Notes: generated by a model from the sequence alone, not told the origin. A stretch of 64,000 nucleotides of DNA from Seriola aureovittata (GCF_021018895.1 NC_079374.1:8211712-8275711); one strand, 5' to 3'. Counted from the stretch's first letter, positions 25,744-39,469 are shown. Numbers and translations: made by a program.

Positions 25744-28700
25744 ATTCACTGTCTGAATTCTGTCTGGTCCCGTGTACAACCTTCAGTTTTTTAATATTTA
25801 ACTATAATATTTGACTTCATGTCTTATATGTTACTTGCCTCTATTGTGGACTTTAACTTTTTAATTCGTGCCATGTGTAAAGAATGTCAAAGAGTGGCTT
25901 AAATGCCTTTCATTGCATTATTTATAGGTTTCTGAGTTTGAGAGTTTGGGTCTTAGGCTTTGTCATGTTATATTTCCGTCAAAGGCATTCCTTTCAGAGT
26001 TTATTCATTGTATTGCTGTTTCCTAATTCTAATAGCTGACGGTCTTTGAGAGAGAGAGAGAGAGAGACACGCACACAGAGAGAGAGAGACGGTAATAGGG
26101 AGAGAGGTGTTTTGTCTACTTGTCATTTACCGAGCCTGTCTTGATTACCATTTGAAATCAGGTCCATGCTTCATTACATTACTCTGAGCCCATCTGAAGA
26201 GATGCTTAGATGGCTGTTATCATCATTCTGCTATCTTCCTCTGAAGGCACAATAGTCAGAAAAAACTTTGGTCTACAGAGAAACTTAATCTGACAGTGAC
26301 TTGCAGCGCATGAGGACTTCTCTACATTTTATATCTACAAGTATTAAATGCTTTTTAAGTTGCTGTGTAGTCTTCAGCTTTTTCCACCACTCATCAGACA
26401 GGCCTCATCAGTTTCCACAGCTGGTCCACTGTACCTTGACTTACTACCACGAGATATCCCAAGGCCTGGATGACACTGCCTTTAGACATTTAGAAAGTAT
26501 GTTTAACTGTTCGTGCACACATTGATGGCTTTCTATTCTCAGTGTGTATTATATACTGTAAGGGCTGAGCTCCCTTGAGGGACAATTTGATGGCGATGGA
26601 CACATATTGTGAGCTTTAAACATGAAATTTCAACCAGTACAGCTGGATTTGTATACTATTTGTCTACAGTGATCATATATTGTCTCAAGCAATGATAACT
26701 GATTTCTATCAGTACACAGGTAGAAAGATACTGATAAAGAGATACTGATGAAGAGAGACAGAGTGCACCCTGCGAGAGTACATCATGAGTAGGAGGTATG
26801 CAGGCCTCTTGGGAGCTTGCCTGCGGGTTAAGTGAGGCTCTTGGAGAAGCTGAAGAGCCTTTTTATTCATTTAATTACAGGTTAGCACAAAGTCTTTGAT
26901 TAAAGACTTTCTTACTGAATTCAAGGTGGCTGTGACAAGTCCATATCTGCAGCTGCTGCACAGTTCATTACATGCTAAATTAGCACAGAGCCGTCACACC
27001 GCACATGCAAAAGCAGGAATTAAAATCAGTGACTTATTACTCACAAAAGTTTCATAAATCTCGACTGTGCACAGATTTCTCTGTTGATGTCCTATATGTT
27101 TTTTTAAATGCTCAGTTGAGTCCATTCAACAATAGTTTGTCAAAGTGTCCTGTTTAAAAAATTCTCCTCCTTGATCAACAGCACCACATGTCAATAGGAC
27201 ATTTTGTCAGTAAATCTGTTCCCATGTCGAGGACATGGTGCTGATATAGGATGCTCATAGATCACAGGAGCAGTCATGGCTCAGCCCCCCACCAGCAACA
27301 TTTCTTATCCACTTGTGGACATTCATTTGCTCTTTCTAATGTCTTTATATGTATTTTAAAGTTTTACAGATTAGACACTTTAGTCGATATATGGTGATAA
27401 ATGTTCTTCTGATGTATGTTTTTGTGCTATTGAGTGTCCTCCTCTTAGTCATGGATATAGGCCTACTCTCAATTTAGATCTCGGTTAATTTGTTTGTTGG
27501 TAATTGATTTATTGATTTTAGTCAAGGGTAAGGGTGAATTTAGGTGGGATTAGCTAAGAAGTACATTAAAACACGTGTACATGCTTATGTGTGCCACACT
27601 GGGAAAATTCTCAGATATTCACAGATCAGCAAAAGTTCCAGCCTCTGTGTTTGTTCTACTTCTTAAACTTTTACTTTAGAGTAAACTCAAGGATGTCGGC
27701 AGTCCCTTTTTAAGGTTTCCAATCTCTGCTGTCCACCGCGTGGAGTTCAGTATGAACTGTGCTGGACTGTTTAGCTAGGTGCCTCTCAAAGTAGGCTGTT
27801 TGTAATTGAGGGAGGTTTATTATAGAAGGCCAGAGGATATTTTAAAACAGATAGGAGCGTTCTGAAAGCCAAGGCTAGCTGTAACAGCCCTGATTCTGTC
27901 TTGGTGATTTACACCGCCGTGTAGTGTAGGTCTTCTCGAGCCTTTTAACACAAAGGACTGGGCCTCTATTGGGGCTGTATACATGATGAATTAGCTGGCG
28001 GTTATGAGATAACACACGTCAAAGTGCTGCTGTCACACTCTCATAATGCCTGCACAGCGGTCACACACACAGAAAACAATGCCTGTGTTTTTCTCACTCG
28101 AAACAGAGAATAAGTGATGACACGGAGAGGTGGCAATATTGCAGCACCTAGCTGAATTAAAGAGATCAGAGGTGTTTATGTAATATATACGAGTCAGTGT
28201 CAGCGACAGGCAGATGAGAGATCCGCTAATTATCCAGGCTAACTTTGCTCTACTTGAACTAAGAGTGCTAATGCATCAAAAAGCTGAAAACAAAACTATT
28301 GCAACATGTTATTATATATTGGATAGGAGTGTTTTGTCCTCATGTGAGTCCTATTTTTCTCCCTCACAACACCATCCACTTCACATGAGCATCTCTCATG
28401 TATAAAACATTCTCATCTTCACTCCGACCTCATAAATGTGGATTTTCCCGCGTTGTGCGTCAGTGACCTCACTTAGATAAACATATTGGAATGATGCCGT
28501 TTTGCCTCGCAGTGCTTTTCAAATGAAGCAGCACACAGGGAGGCTGCTGGGTGTGCGGAGTGAACCAGTCCTCCATGATGCTCCAGTCTTTTCTCACTGA
28601 CAGGTCCCCCCTCCCTCTCTGTCCACTGGCAGATGCATCACCTTGGAGCACGGAGGGTCATGAATATTCAACAGTGTCCACTGTTTATTACTATGCAGCA

Positions 28701-29794
28701 AAGATCAATGTGTGCCCTCTGCATGTCAACACACTCTTAATCTCTCTCTTACTGTACCAGCAGTTGCTAGTATTTGATATGGACACTTCACTGCACTGTA
28801 ATTATATGGAGTGCAGAGAAGAAGATAGAACTGGAGAAGTGATGAGTGAAGGAAGGAGGGAGAAACCTGAAGAAACTGAGAGAGAAAAAGTTTCTGCCTT
28901 TCCTACGCTCGCTCAGGATCTCCCGCACTCACTGTTTGGCAGCGGAGATGCCGGCCGTTGTACACGATGCTCACCATGAATAAGCTGAAAATTAAACATT
29001 TGGACAGCTCCAGAGTGAAACAACTCCCCCAATGCCGCATGCCAAATAAATATTGAGTTTATGAGTTTGTACTCATTCTCTAATTGGCAGCAGACTTTGA
29101 CTGTGACACTGTAGAGCAAATAATTTAATTCCAATTTGGTATCCCTCCAATCATTTACTTTCAACCCTGGAAATAACAGAGTAGGCCTTGTATATTGTTT
29201 AGCTGTTGTAATTGCTAAACAATGTGATATACAGTAAAGTCAAATAAAGAGTAGTAGTTATCAAAGGTGCCCTGTGCTTCAGATCAGAATCAAATTTATT
29301 CACAAATACCTCCCTAACATGAGTATGTGGTTGTGCCAGATGTTGCACATTGTTCACCCAACTCATTTAACATGGGTGAAGATTTCATTGTGTTTAATCA
29401 GCTAATGTTGCACCAGGTTGACTTACCCTGATCACGTAGCTAACGCTCGTGTACCGCGCTGAAGAGCTGAACTCAGCCACTTACTCCATCCAACCCGAAG
29501 GGAGAGGGCTCATAATAAAGTAGTTTTATTGGGAATGCTCTAGCTAGCACATCAAGTGCGGTGGGAGGAAGGAGTACGTGGGTGGGCTGGGTGCTGCAGG
29601 GGTGGGGGGAGTAGAAGGAGTCGGGTAGACAGAACTTAGAGCTGGAAGTGTTTATGTTTGTGGCGGTGTATGCGTGTATCATAAAATGCCATCATAAAAT
29701 ATGTCGTACAGATTTAGGTAGAAGGTGAATGCACTTCATTTAAAGCCGGATCATGCTGGAGTGTGTGAATAAGAGATGGACTCGGTGTGGGTGG

Positions 29795-29954
<160 letters not shown>

Positions 29955-30562
29955 CTGCCTTCTACTGTGCATATTTGCTTGTATACACACATGCATATAC
30001 GTGGGAGCGGGAGGCGTAGCAGTGGGTGTGCACACCAAATGATTCAGCACTTCATGGACAAGATTCATGTTTTATGAGTATGGGCTTCCATAAATTACAT
30101 GGCCCGGCTTTTCTGCTTCTGCAGCACAGCGCCGCTCTCTTTCTCCCGACCTCTTTCTTCCTCCTTTCACTCACTTGTCTTTCACTCACACTCTTTCACA
30201 TTTTCCCGTCTTTGCTTTTTTGTTACACTCTAGTTGTCATCAAAATTTGTCCTGTCAGTTTATTTTAAGATGCAGTTTGCCTAAGGATGTTAACGGCTCA
30301 ACCTACTTGTGTGAGGTGAAAGCAGTGTGGCAGAGTGACATGCAAACTTGACTCAGTGTGTTTACCTGTGCACCATGTGTAGGCTTGTGACAAGCCACTG
30401 AACTTACCAGAGTGTACTTCGAGGAGCTTCCTGTGTGTTACTTAGCAACGGTGTGCTTGCACTGCAGAGTCCGTTTCAGTTTTCTTAAGGAGCACCATCT
30501 CTCCCTATGTCCCTCTGTAAATGCATTTGAGTGTGTGTACAAACAGGAAGAGATCAAAACAC

Positions 30563-30614
<52 letters not shown>

Positions 30615-30633
30615 AGAGAGAGAGAGAGAGAGA
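30563..30633. repeat. GAGT tetranucleotide array running into GA array
   Basis: About twelve AGTG/GAGA tetramer units are followed by a pure GA run. The resulting Ser-Glu repeat reading frame is not a gene. Confidence 0.98.
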
Positions 30634-30866
30634 ATTGACTTCTCTGTGTGGTGAATCAACAGATGTGTCAGGCGAGCTGATGGAATAGCTTGGCTCAGGG
30701 GAGTAGGTTCACCTGGCACCTGGTGCTGCAGCTGAATGCAGGTCTGTCCCCGCCACCTCTTTATTGACGAGCGGACTGTAAAGTCAAAGCCAAGTCAAAA
30801 GTTAGGTGCAAAAATTAGCATAGCACTTGCTGTTTATTTAGCATTTTTCAAACATTTTTTTGAGCC

Positions 30867-30985
<119 letters not shown>

Positions 30986-33025
30986 CTGCTAAGGTTATAC
31001 TCTGTCCTGATTGTGCTGTTAGTAGCCTGTCCTTAGGATGGTATTACCTGTTAGTGGAGAAGTTGGCCCACATGCTCAGCCATCCGTACATCTCATATTT
31101 GTCCAAGGCAAAAAAAACAATAAAAAAAAAAAACACTCCTTTAGTTCTGTCCTTTTTGATCTCTAGGAAAATACCTGTCTCATGAGCAGTTAAATGCCCC
31201 AGTATGTTCCCCACCCAGTTGTAAAATTTCGGTGCTGGGTCGATAGTGTACAGTGGGTTTATCAGGGCTTCTTCTGTGAACTCACCCGTTGCAGCTGTTA
31301 AACCGAAACAATGAGCTAAAACTGCTGAAAAGCTCCGTAGAGCTGAGCCAGGTGATAATTGTATGGGTTCATCATCATGAGAAACATTTTTTATGTTACA
31401 CATAATATTGTTTTTTCCCATTTTTAACATAATAATATTGATTAGTGCAGCTTTAAGGCTAAAATGTCAACTTTGCACGTTATTTATTTAATATTTAAGG
31501 ATTTATCGGGGCTACTATGAAATTTGGTGAATGCATTTGTGCTCACCATGCCTGTAACTTAGCAGCGAGAGATTTCACCATTAACACCAACACAGAGTGA
31601 TTAGGGGTTCGTCGTCCGATCCCTAATGGTGTTTTCTTTGCATTCGTTCTCTATTCTTGCTGAGCTGAAAAGGACAGAACCTTAGTGGTGAGGACAACGT
31701 GCTCTTATCCTGTGAACAGATGCATGTATACACACTAACAGCTGGAATTGTTCCTCAACAGAAACCAGTGTGTTTGCTGTTAGCCTGTAAAGAGACAAGA
31801 CTCTGACCTCTGTGTGAGACTTCTAAGTTAAAACCGATCTAATTCAAGCTTGTTGATAGGAAAGCAGCACATTTCCCTGAGCAGGAATTGACCAGGTGTC
31901 AGGGGAGCTGATGGAGAGGGCAGTGTGTGTATGTGTGTATGTGTGTGTGTGTGTTGCATGTGTGTATCAGCTTTGGTGAGTGCAGACATCCGTGTGTACC
32001 TGTACTTCACAAGCATCTTACTTATCCCAGGAGCTCCCCTTTATTTGAGTGTTGCTATTTTTAGAGCTATGTCGAAAGGTCAGCTCCTCGGTCGGCTGGA
32101 AAAACACTGAAACAACGGTTTAACAGAACACGCATCCTCTGGGAAATAGACACCACTTTGTTAGTCACCTGCTGCATGCTTCACATCGCTCTAAACAATG
32201 CGTAGCTGTGATGACACTGTGTGATGTTATTTTGACTGATGGTTTATCCAGTACGTGGACTACACTATACATACTATACACTATACTATACACAAGGACT
32301 TGTCCGTAAGACCTCGTAAAATTCACATTGATCAGCTTTTATTGTCTGGAGTCATCATAAGGCCTCAATACACAATATCCCAAAATGTCAAAACAATGTG
32401 AATTCTCTTTAAATTGACCCATTTGCCCTCTGGGGAATAAATCAAAATTTTACTCAATAAAATCAAATTATTGATTTTTCAGTGGGACAATCTTTGTGTA
32501 AAACCTGCTGATCAACCTTTGTTCTTAAAACAATACTCCACTGTCTTTAGCCCATCAAACGCTCAGCCTGAACGCTGTCTGTGAAGGGTTTTTTGTAGCT
32601 TTTTTTTCTTCATAAAGAGGAGCAGCTGGAGCGAGGTCGAATTCATCTGTGTACAATTAATTCCATGGGTGAGAAGTTTTCAAGTCGAAACAAGTATCCC
32701 AACATTCACAGGAGCTTCTTCTTTTTTTTTTTTTTTTTTTTAAAACCACTGCTTTAGCATCAGCCCACTTTTCCACTGTCCTGGTTTGTCCCAGCCACTG
32801 ACACTTCCAGTAGAATAGAGGCACGCTTCTTCTTTGTTGCAAGAGGATCCAAGAGAAGCTGATTGAACTACTTTTCATACTCCTATGTTTTGCAAGTAAA
32901 ATCTGAATCAGCAAAGTAAATAACAACTACAGCTGTCAGAGGAAGCTGTGGATTAAAATATATTTTCCTCTGGTATGGAGTGGAATTGAAGGATGAAGTT
33001 ATGTAAAATGCGAATACTCAAACTT

Positions 33026-33083
33026 CCAGTACCTCAAAGTACAAGAGTACAATACTTGAGTAAATGTTCTTGGTTACTTTCTC
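33026..33083 (+). repeat. Short fragment of a common teleost repeat
   Basis: The phrase CAGTACCTCAAAGTACAAG followed by GTACAATACTTGAGTAAATG and a TTGGTTACTTTC end resembles a frequent fish repeat end recalled from memory. Only about 60 bp is recognisable. Confidence 0.45.
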
Positions 33084-33688
33084 GTACTGTCTCAGAGTAA
33101 AGTTATTGTTGCAGAATGTTTTCTTACCTTTCACAGAAAAAGGAGTCACCACTGGAATAAAATAATAATTTGGGTTGGAGTATCACTTTAAACTAATGGG
33201 CAGTAGCAGCGATCATATGAGGTCCAAGACGTGTCAAGTTGCAACACTATCATCAGCATCATCAGCAGCTCTATCTCCTGCCAAAACCTCGATCTTGTAT
33301 ATCCCGAGGCCTACAATAAAAACACGTCTCCTCCTCTTCGTCCTCCTCCACCTCCTCTGCAAGTAGGCGTGATGGAGGAGGTGAGTGAGCTCCAGCAGCA
33401 CAGCCAAGGCCGACATCCATGTCCACATTACAGGATTTTGTCCTGTTTCTGAGTCGCACCCCAACAGTCCTGTTTCACGTGGAAACAACATTTCAGTCGT
33501 AAAGCTTTTTTGCATGAATTTTAAGTCATTTTCTACATACATTTCAAACGGGTTAACATTCCCCCCTCCCCCCCATGTGTAGCCCAGTCATAAAGACCTG
33601 GGTTCTGGCATCTCACTTACACACTAGCTAATTATAGTCCACTGTAATTACAAATGTGTCATTTCTCATTAGGCCCTTAACAGCAGAC

Positions 33689-33840
33689 ATGCAAATGAAA
33701 CACTCTATTTGACAGAGGGCTTTTTATCTTTTCCTCCACTCTTTTATATCTCACAGTTGGACACAGTAGAAAGTATTCATCCCTCCATTTTAATAAAGCC
33801 TACATTTCTATCATTATTATTTCATTATCCTGATTTGCAT
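33689..33840. promoter_or_regulatory. Candidate enhancer with two POU octamers
   Basis: A perfect ATGCAAAT lies at 33689-33696 (+) and a perfect ATTTGCAT at 33833-33840 (octamer on -). They sit within a 280-bp AT-rich stretch free of simple repeats (33600-33880) that also has several TAATTA-type motifs. The role is inferred. Confidence 0.35.
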
Positions 33841-34478
33841 ATATGTTAATTGGGCCCTTGGGGTGTAAATGGTAAGCATGATGTTTAGGCTTTGATTTCG
33901 GTATTGTTCTGCTTAGTGAGCTAAGTCTTTGCACTATGATTTTCTGCTTTTCATGTCATAGAACCTGCTGACATGCACAACTTGGTTCTCTACCAAGACC
34001 TTTTAACCAGCGGTACCAAGAGCCACAGAAAGAATAATGAACTTTCTGAGATCTAAGACGGCCTTCGTGGCGCTGAGATTGCTTGCATGTGTGTAATTTT
34101 GTCTGTGCTGTTGATAATCAGTGGTTTGCTGCTGCCACAGTGCAGCTGGAGAGTCGGGGATTGATTGGGAAAGGCTAATGTCTGGTTTTTACATTAAATC
34201 AAGAACACATAAACACAATGCCAACTGTGTGCGCCCCTGTTCACATTAACAGTGACCAGCTCAGTGAGTGAGTGTGTGTATGTGCGGTGTGATCCTACGG
34301 CACTGCACCACTGACTGCTATTGGAAACTGTGTGTCCTAAGGCTCTGATCTATATATCACACAGCCCGCTGTGCCTCTATTACATAACATACGGAAATAA
34401 AAACAAATCTTTCATTTGTTTTTCTTCCGTTTTTCCTTGTTTTTTTCATTATCTTTATTCAGTTATCATCTCTTTCAT

Positions 34479-34481
<3 letters not shown>

Positions 34482-34530
<49 letters not shown>
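34482..34530. repeat. CA microsatellite
   Basis: Pure CA run of about 49 bp. Confidence 0.99.
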
Positions 34531-34533
<3 letters not shown>

Positions 34534-35182
34534 TGTGAAGTTATGTGGAGCATACATATATATGTAGCAAATACCAGCCGGCAACAGAGAATCAATGGGT
34601 GTTTTACAGCACCCAGCAACACAATCAGATTATGGCTTATCACTACTGACTCTAATATTAGTTACTGCTCACAACACAGCCTCACTTCCTCTAGCTGGGT
34701 CATAACTCCACACTGAAGTTCAGCACTGCTTTCATCATGCCGTCATATTCTGTGTGGGTTATTTAATTGATTGATAGATGAATTTAAAAAACTGAGAGTT
34801 GGACACGCTCACTATCAGACACACATGTTTACACACAGTATCTGTGATGTGGCCCGTTTTGGCCACTTGAGGGCATCTTGGATGTCTAAAGAAAAAAGTG
34901 TTTTTTTTTCTTCTAGATGGATCCAGTTTGAGTTTAGTTTCCTGCTTCAACGGCTGGTTTGTGTAAATGTAGTGGAAGATACAGAACTAAATACAGCAGT
35001 CAAGACAAAGTACCAACATGACAGAGTGTTACTTTCTCAGAGATCGACTCTCGGTTTAATTCACCGGATCTTTTCACACCACGTGTTGCCCCCTTGCAAA
35101 TTGAAGTTGATGGAGCTGCATTTAGTGGGAACTCTTTTGTTTTATTGTCACTGCAGAAGCCATCACAAGACTTACAAGTTTT

Positions 35183-35206
35183 AGAGAGAGAGAGAGAGAG
35201 AGAGAG
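35183..35206. repeat. GA microsatellite
   Basis: Pure GA run. Confidence 0.97.
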
Positions 35207-36926
35207 AAAAAACTTTTAAAATAGAGCCAAAGAGTATATAAGAGCATATTCTCTGTGCAGAGCAGTTTGCCTCTCCTTAATCAACACTGTAATCCTGCAG
35301 CAGTGTCCTGCTGAGCTCTGCACTGCTCTCTAGTGGCTTAATAGCAGTAATGCATTTTAACCATGGCAGCTGCTTTACTGTTGCTCAGTCTCAGTGGCAG
35401 TAAATTCCAATGAGTTAATGTGGCAGGCTGGGAAGTGCTAATTAACTGAAAAATACACATTATGTTCAATTTTACAATCAACCCAGCTCTTGTACAGGAA
35501 ATGTTTTAAGATATGAAAAGTTTAATCTGAAAATAAAAGAAGTTAAGTCTCATATAACAGCACGAGGCAGGATGTTACATAGTCACAGGGGCTTGTAAGC
35601 ACCACATAGTATGAAACAGACCAGAGTTCTGTTGTGTAAGATGCCTTACACGTGTTTTTGCAAATCCATTCTATAATGAAATTGACAGTATTTATTTATC
35701 TCGTATGTGTAGTTGCTTTGTTGTGGTGTCGTTGTTTTTGTAGTTTTGTGATGTTTCTCACACTGCGCATCACTGATGATACATTGCTTTACCACTATGA
35801 AATCAGAAGGCGGTTGGGTTCAACTTACACACTGAACTATTATTCAACCCACATGGAGTGTCTAAATATAACTTTGTCTTTTCCTTTTGAGAGACACTAC
35901 AATGTCTCCTCTCCCTTAAGTGCCTATCATCGCTTTGCACTTTTAACATTAAGCATAAATCCCTCTGCAAGATACAAGTGATCTGCATTACCTCGGCATC
36001 AGCTGTCTTATCTTATAGTGTGCCCTGTCAACACAAAGCAGCCCCCTCAAACACAGTTTTATTTCTTTTTTCAGTTGATTTTTGATGCGATTTGTTTTTT
36101 TTTTCTTCACATTGGTGACGAGCCAAATGTTGCAAATGTCACAAAGCAAATTAGTAACAAATGAGTAAGATGAGGATGTTTTCTCAGCTGGTGAACACAT
36201 TTCCACTGGGCGCTTTTTAAAGTGTGTGTACTCAAGTAGATGTGTGTGTGCTTCCTGTGTTGGTGAGTGTGTGCATGTGTTGTCCATAATTTACTTAAGA
36301 TGTAACTGAAAAGCAGACACTGAGAATATCATGCGAAGAGACGTTTGATATTATAAAGACTAATATGTGGTAAAAATACACGGATTACAGCAGAACAGCA
36401 GTGAAACTAATACAAATACTGCTAAATGAGATCAAACTTTTAAGGAAAAACTAAACTATTACTCCTGTGCTGTAAGTCGTCACACTGGTTTTAAAACGGA
36501 AAACTAACGGAAAATACTAAACAGTGATATGTTGTTGTTGTTGTTGTGTGTAACTTGCTTGGAGTTGAACTTAATCTTGTGCGTTAGTTTTACATCACAG
36601 ATACAGTATCACCTCCCTGGATCCCATGAGTGGATCGAGGGATACGCGAAGTGTTTGATGCATTCAGAGCTGTGCTAACATTTGATCTGTGACGCTGTTA
36701 ATGGGCGTCTGAGTGTGTGAGTGTGTGGTAATGTCTGCCAGTTAATAACTGCTGTCATACTAGAGTAACTAACCCCTGTCACTTCAGACTAATCGCTGCA
36801 CTCCTCGTCCCCCTGTCGCCTCCATTAGCTCGCAGTCAAACACTCACATGCATGCACAATATCTCTGCGGTGGCACGGCATCATCTGTTTTTTTTTCTTG
36901 GTTTATTTTCAGGGCCAAGAGGGTCA

Positions 36927-36983
36927 TAATGGCCAAAGTGCAGCCCGGGCTAATGAAGATAAGCATCATAACTTTGGCCATTA
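36927..36983. promoter_or_regulatory. Candidate conserved non-coding element with 13-bp inverted repeat
   Basis: TAATGGCCAAAGT (36927-36939) and its exact complement ACTTTGGCCATTA (36971-36983) flank a 31-bp spacer containing CTAATGAAGATAAGC. The repeat arms hold TAAT homeodomain cores and a GGCCA half-site. The surroundings (36900-37040) lack simple repeats. Function is inferred only from structure. Confidence 0.4.
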
Positions 36984-37460
36984 CAGACATCATTAGTCTT
37001 TCATTGTCTCTTGGGGAAAAGTTTATTGCTCTTCTCAGTCAGAGGTGGCTGAGGTCCCGTTCACACACTGTCTCATTGGAGATCTATGGTGCATATCATA
37101 TGAACACACCTTAATAGACTTCTAGGAAGGACACATTAAAACACGCATTAATAATAATATGAAGCACACTTATTAGACATAATATTTCATGGAGGTGTAA
37201 TTCTTTATGGTTATAGCTGCAAGTCTTCCATTAACGAGATGACCTTTGTCATGTTGTCATCAGGACAGTTTATAATTCATATGCAAAGCATGTTTATGTG
37301 GCCCACTTGTTTCCAGTGCACTGGTTGAAACCTGTTAAGCTCTGTCAAACAATACTTTTAAACACAATTTTTGCAGGTTGAAGTTGCTTTAAACTTTGGT
37401 GTTTGTTCACACCTAAAACTGTGTGGTTGCTTTTTTTGTGTTGTTGTTGTTATTGTTGGA

Positions 37461-37600
37461 TTCAAACTTGGAGCTTGGCCTGACCTGAGATCGCCCTCAA
37501 TTACCATTCTATCACACCTCAGAGCTACGCTTAGGACAATTCTCTGAATCAGATGATTATTAATATTAATGTGCACACCTATACACTCTATGAATTGCAA
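37461..37600 (+). repeat. Local duplication, copy A
   Basis: This segment is closely similar to 38847-38993. The shared core includes GGCCTGACCTGA, ACCCTCA/GCCCTCA, TTACCATTC, CTGAATCAGA, GATTATTAATATTAATGTGC and ACACCTAT-CACTCT. The two copies are about 1.39 kb apart in the same orientation. They are not flanked by terminal inverted repeats. Confidence 0.75.
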
Positions 37601-37793
37601 GCACAGATATTTGCTTGTGTTCATGCACTGCTGAGAAAGTAGAAGAAAGAGCACGCACACAGTCATCCCTACAGACTTGGTAGATCAAATGTCTGTACAA
37701 CTTTGATCTTGAGGATGATTTCGTTAAAACAATTTATTTTGACTGTGTTAAATCTGACACAAGTGGTAAATAATAAATCAAGTGCAGACCTTT

Positions 37794-38161
37794 TTAAAGG
37801 AATAGTTCCACATTTTGGGATGTGTAGTTAAATGCAATGTAGGCCAAGAGTTAAGTGGGAAGATTGACACCACTGTCATGTCTGAAAACCACCTCTATAC
37901 CTCACTAAATAACATGTTACAAACCATACAAAAACACAGTTGTAAAAACCCCAATTAGCATTTTTACTAGGGTTCTGTGCTGGACTATTTCTTGGCTGGC
38001 AGACTCCAGAAGGTCACTGGTCCTGGCCAAGAAGTAGTCCAACACATAACACCCTGTAATTACGCACCATACGGAAATTAGAGTGGTCTCAATCTTTTTA
38101 TCTATCTCCTGGCACGAAAGGGAATAAGTGTAGTTCCCAAAATGTTGAATTACACCTTTAA
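37794..38161. mobile_element. TTAA-flanked MITE of a widespread percomorph family
   Basis: The 368-bp element has imperfect terminal inverted repeats of about 27 bp. The left end begins TTAAAGGAATAGTTCCACAT and the complement of the right end begins TTAAAGGTGTAATTCAACAT; both continue into TTTGGGA. TTAA is present at both extremities, which is the target preference of piggyBac-like elements. I recognise both ends and parts of the interior (for example the GGACTATTTCTTGGC phrase) from memory as a very common percomorph repeat. There is no coding capacity. Superfamily assignment from TTAA alone is tentative. Confidence 0.7.
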
Positions 38162-38846
38162 GGTCTGAACTTGAACCATTATTTCTTCATTATGTCTGGA
38201 ACAGGGATAAGAATTAGGCCAGGGTTAAGGTGCAGGTTTCATTTTATAAATTAGGGTTAAAGAGGTAGAGAGCCACTTCTTCGGAAAACCCATCTGGCCA
38301 TAAATGCAGTTTTGTGTGTTTGTGCTTATGAGTATAAGAATGGATTTCCTCTCAAACATCTATCTCATGGGGCCTGTCCAAAGCTCTCTTCCTCTTTCTT
38401 GCTGTTTGATGTGGGCTTGTTTTGTGAAGAAGACCTGCCAGTGTATATGTGGCTTCACAGTGTGTGGTAATTTGTCTGTAGTGTGTAGGAGCTGTCAGTA
38501 GTGGTAATGCTATCAGAGGCAGGCAGGGATTCTGATGGACCTGTGGGCTTCTTACGCCTGCATTCACATCAGGTATCATCTGTGGACTGCAGCTTGACAG
38601 GGAGCCAGATTGGAGGAAAAGACACTGACCAAACCTGAAGGTCAGTGGCTGCTCCATTTATCTATTTAAAGACAGAAGAAACAGAGAAAAGGCCCCTTGC
38701 TTAACAGGGATATTGTCAGTTAATTCATATGTGCATCCTTTTTTGACTTGTACTGGATTGTGCATTTGCAAGCTTGTGGTGCAGATTCCTTTTTGCATTC
38801 ACGGACGCTTTTAGTGGCCTGATTTTCTTCATATCACATCCTTGAA

Positions 38847-38993
38847 TTCACATTTGGGGCTCGGCCTGACCTGACATCACCCTCATTACCATTCCATTAA
38901 GCCTTTCGGCACAAACATACACCCAGGTCCTTCAACTGAATCAGAAGATTATTAATATTAATGTGCACACCTATGCACTCTGTGCATTTCCAA
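38847..38993 (+). repeat. Local duplication, copy B
   Basis: This is the partner of 37461-37600. The outer parts (first about 40 bp and last about 55 bp) are best conserved; the middle has diverged and differs in length by a few bases. A TTAA-flanked MITE (37794-38161) lies between the copies. Confidence 0.75.
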
Positions 38994-39249
38994 GGGGGCA
39001 GACACATTGCCAGTGCACCAATGCATTCGCTCACCGAGGAGCAAAACAATAAAGCATGCACACTCACACTCGCACACACCTATACCCCCTTGATGTCAGC
39101 CTTCAGCTCCGGAAGCAGGTCTTTCCAGAGGGCTTGGACTAATTGATATTCTCCCACACTGCCCAGGGCTTCTCCAAGGAACCTCACTCTGCAGTGCTGC
39201 TGACAAGGCACATTCCATCACTGCTGCAGACTTAAAATAGGATCAAAGG

Positions 39250-39469
<220 letters not shown>

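Noticed and set aside
28551..28979. 142-residue ORF
   Set aside because: It has no recognisable domain, no repeat-free codon bias and no splice context, and its composition looks random.
31185..31455. Possible MITE ending GATTAGTGCAGCTTTAA
   Set aside because: The end seems familiar, but no matching opposite terminus or target duplication could be found.
31604..31635. tRNA T-arm-like GTTCGTCGTCCGATCCC
   Set aside because: No A box, acceptor stem or full cloverleaf can be drawn around it.
34771..35184. 137-residue ORF
   Set aside because: No domain or family similarity is seen; it ends in a GA-repeat region and has no splice signals consistent with an exon.
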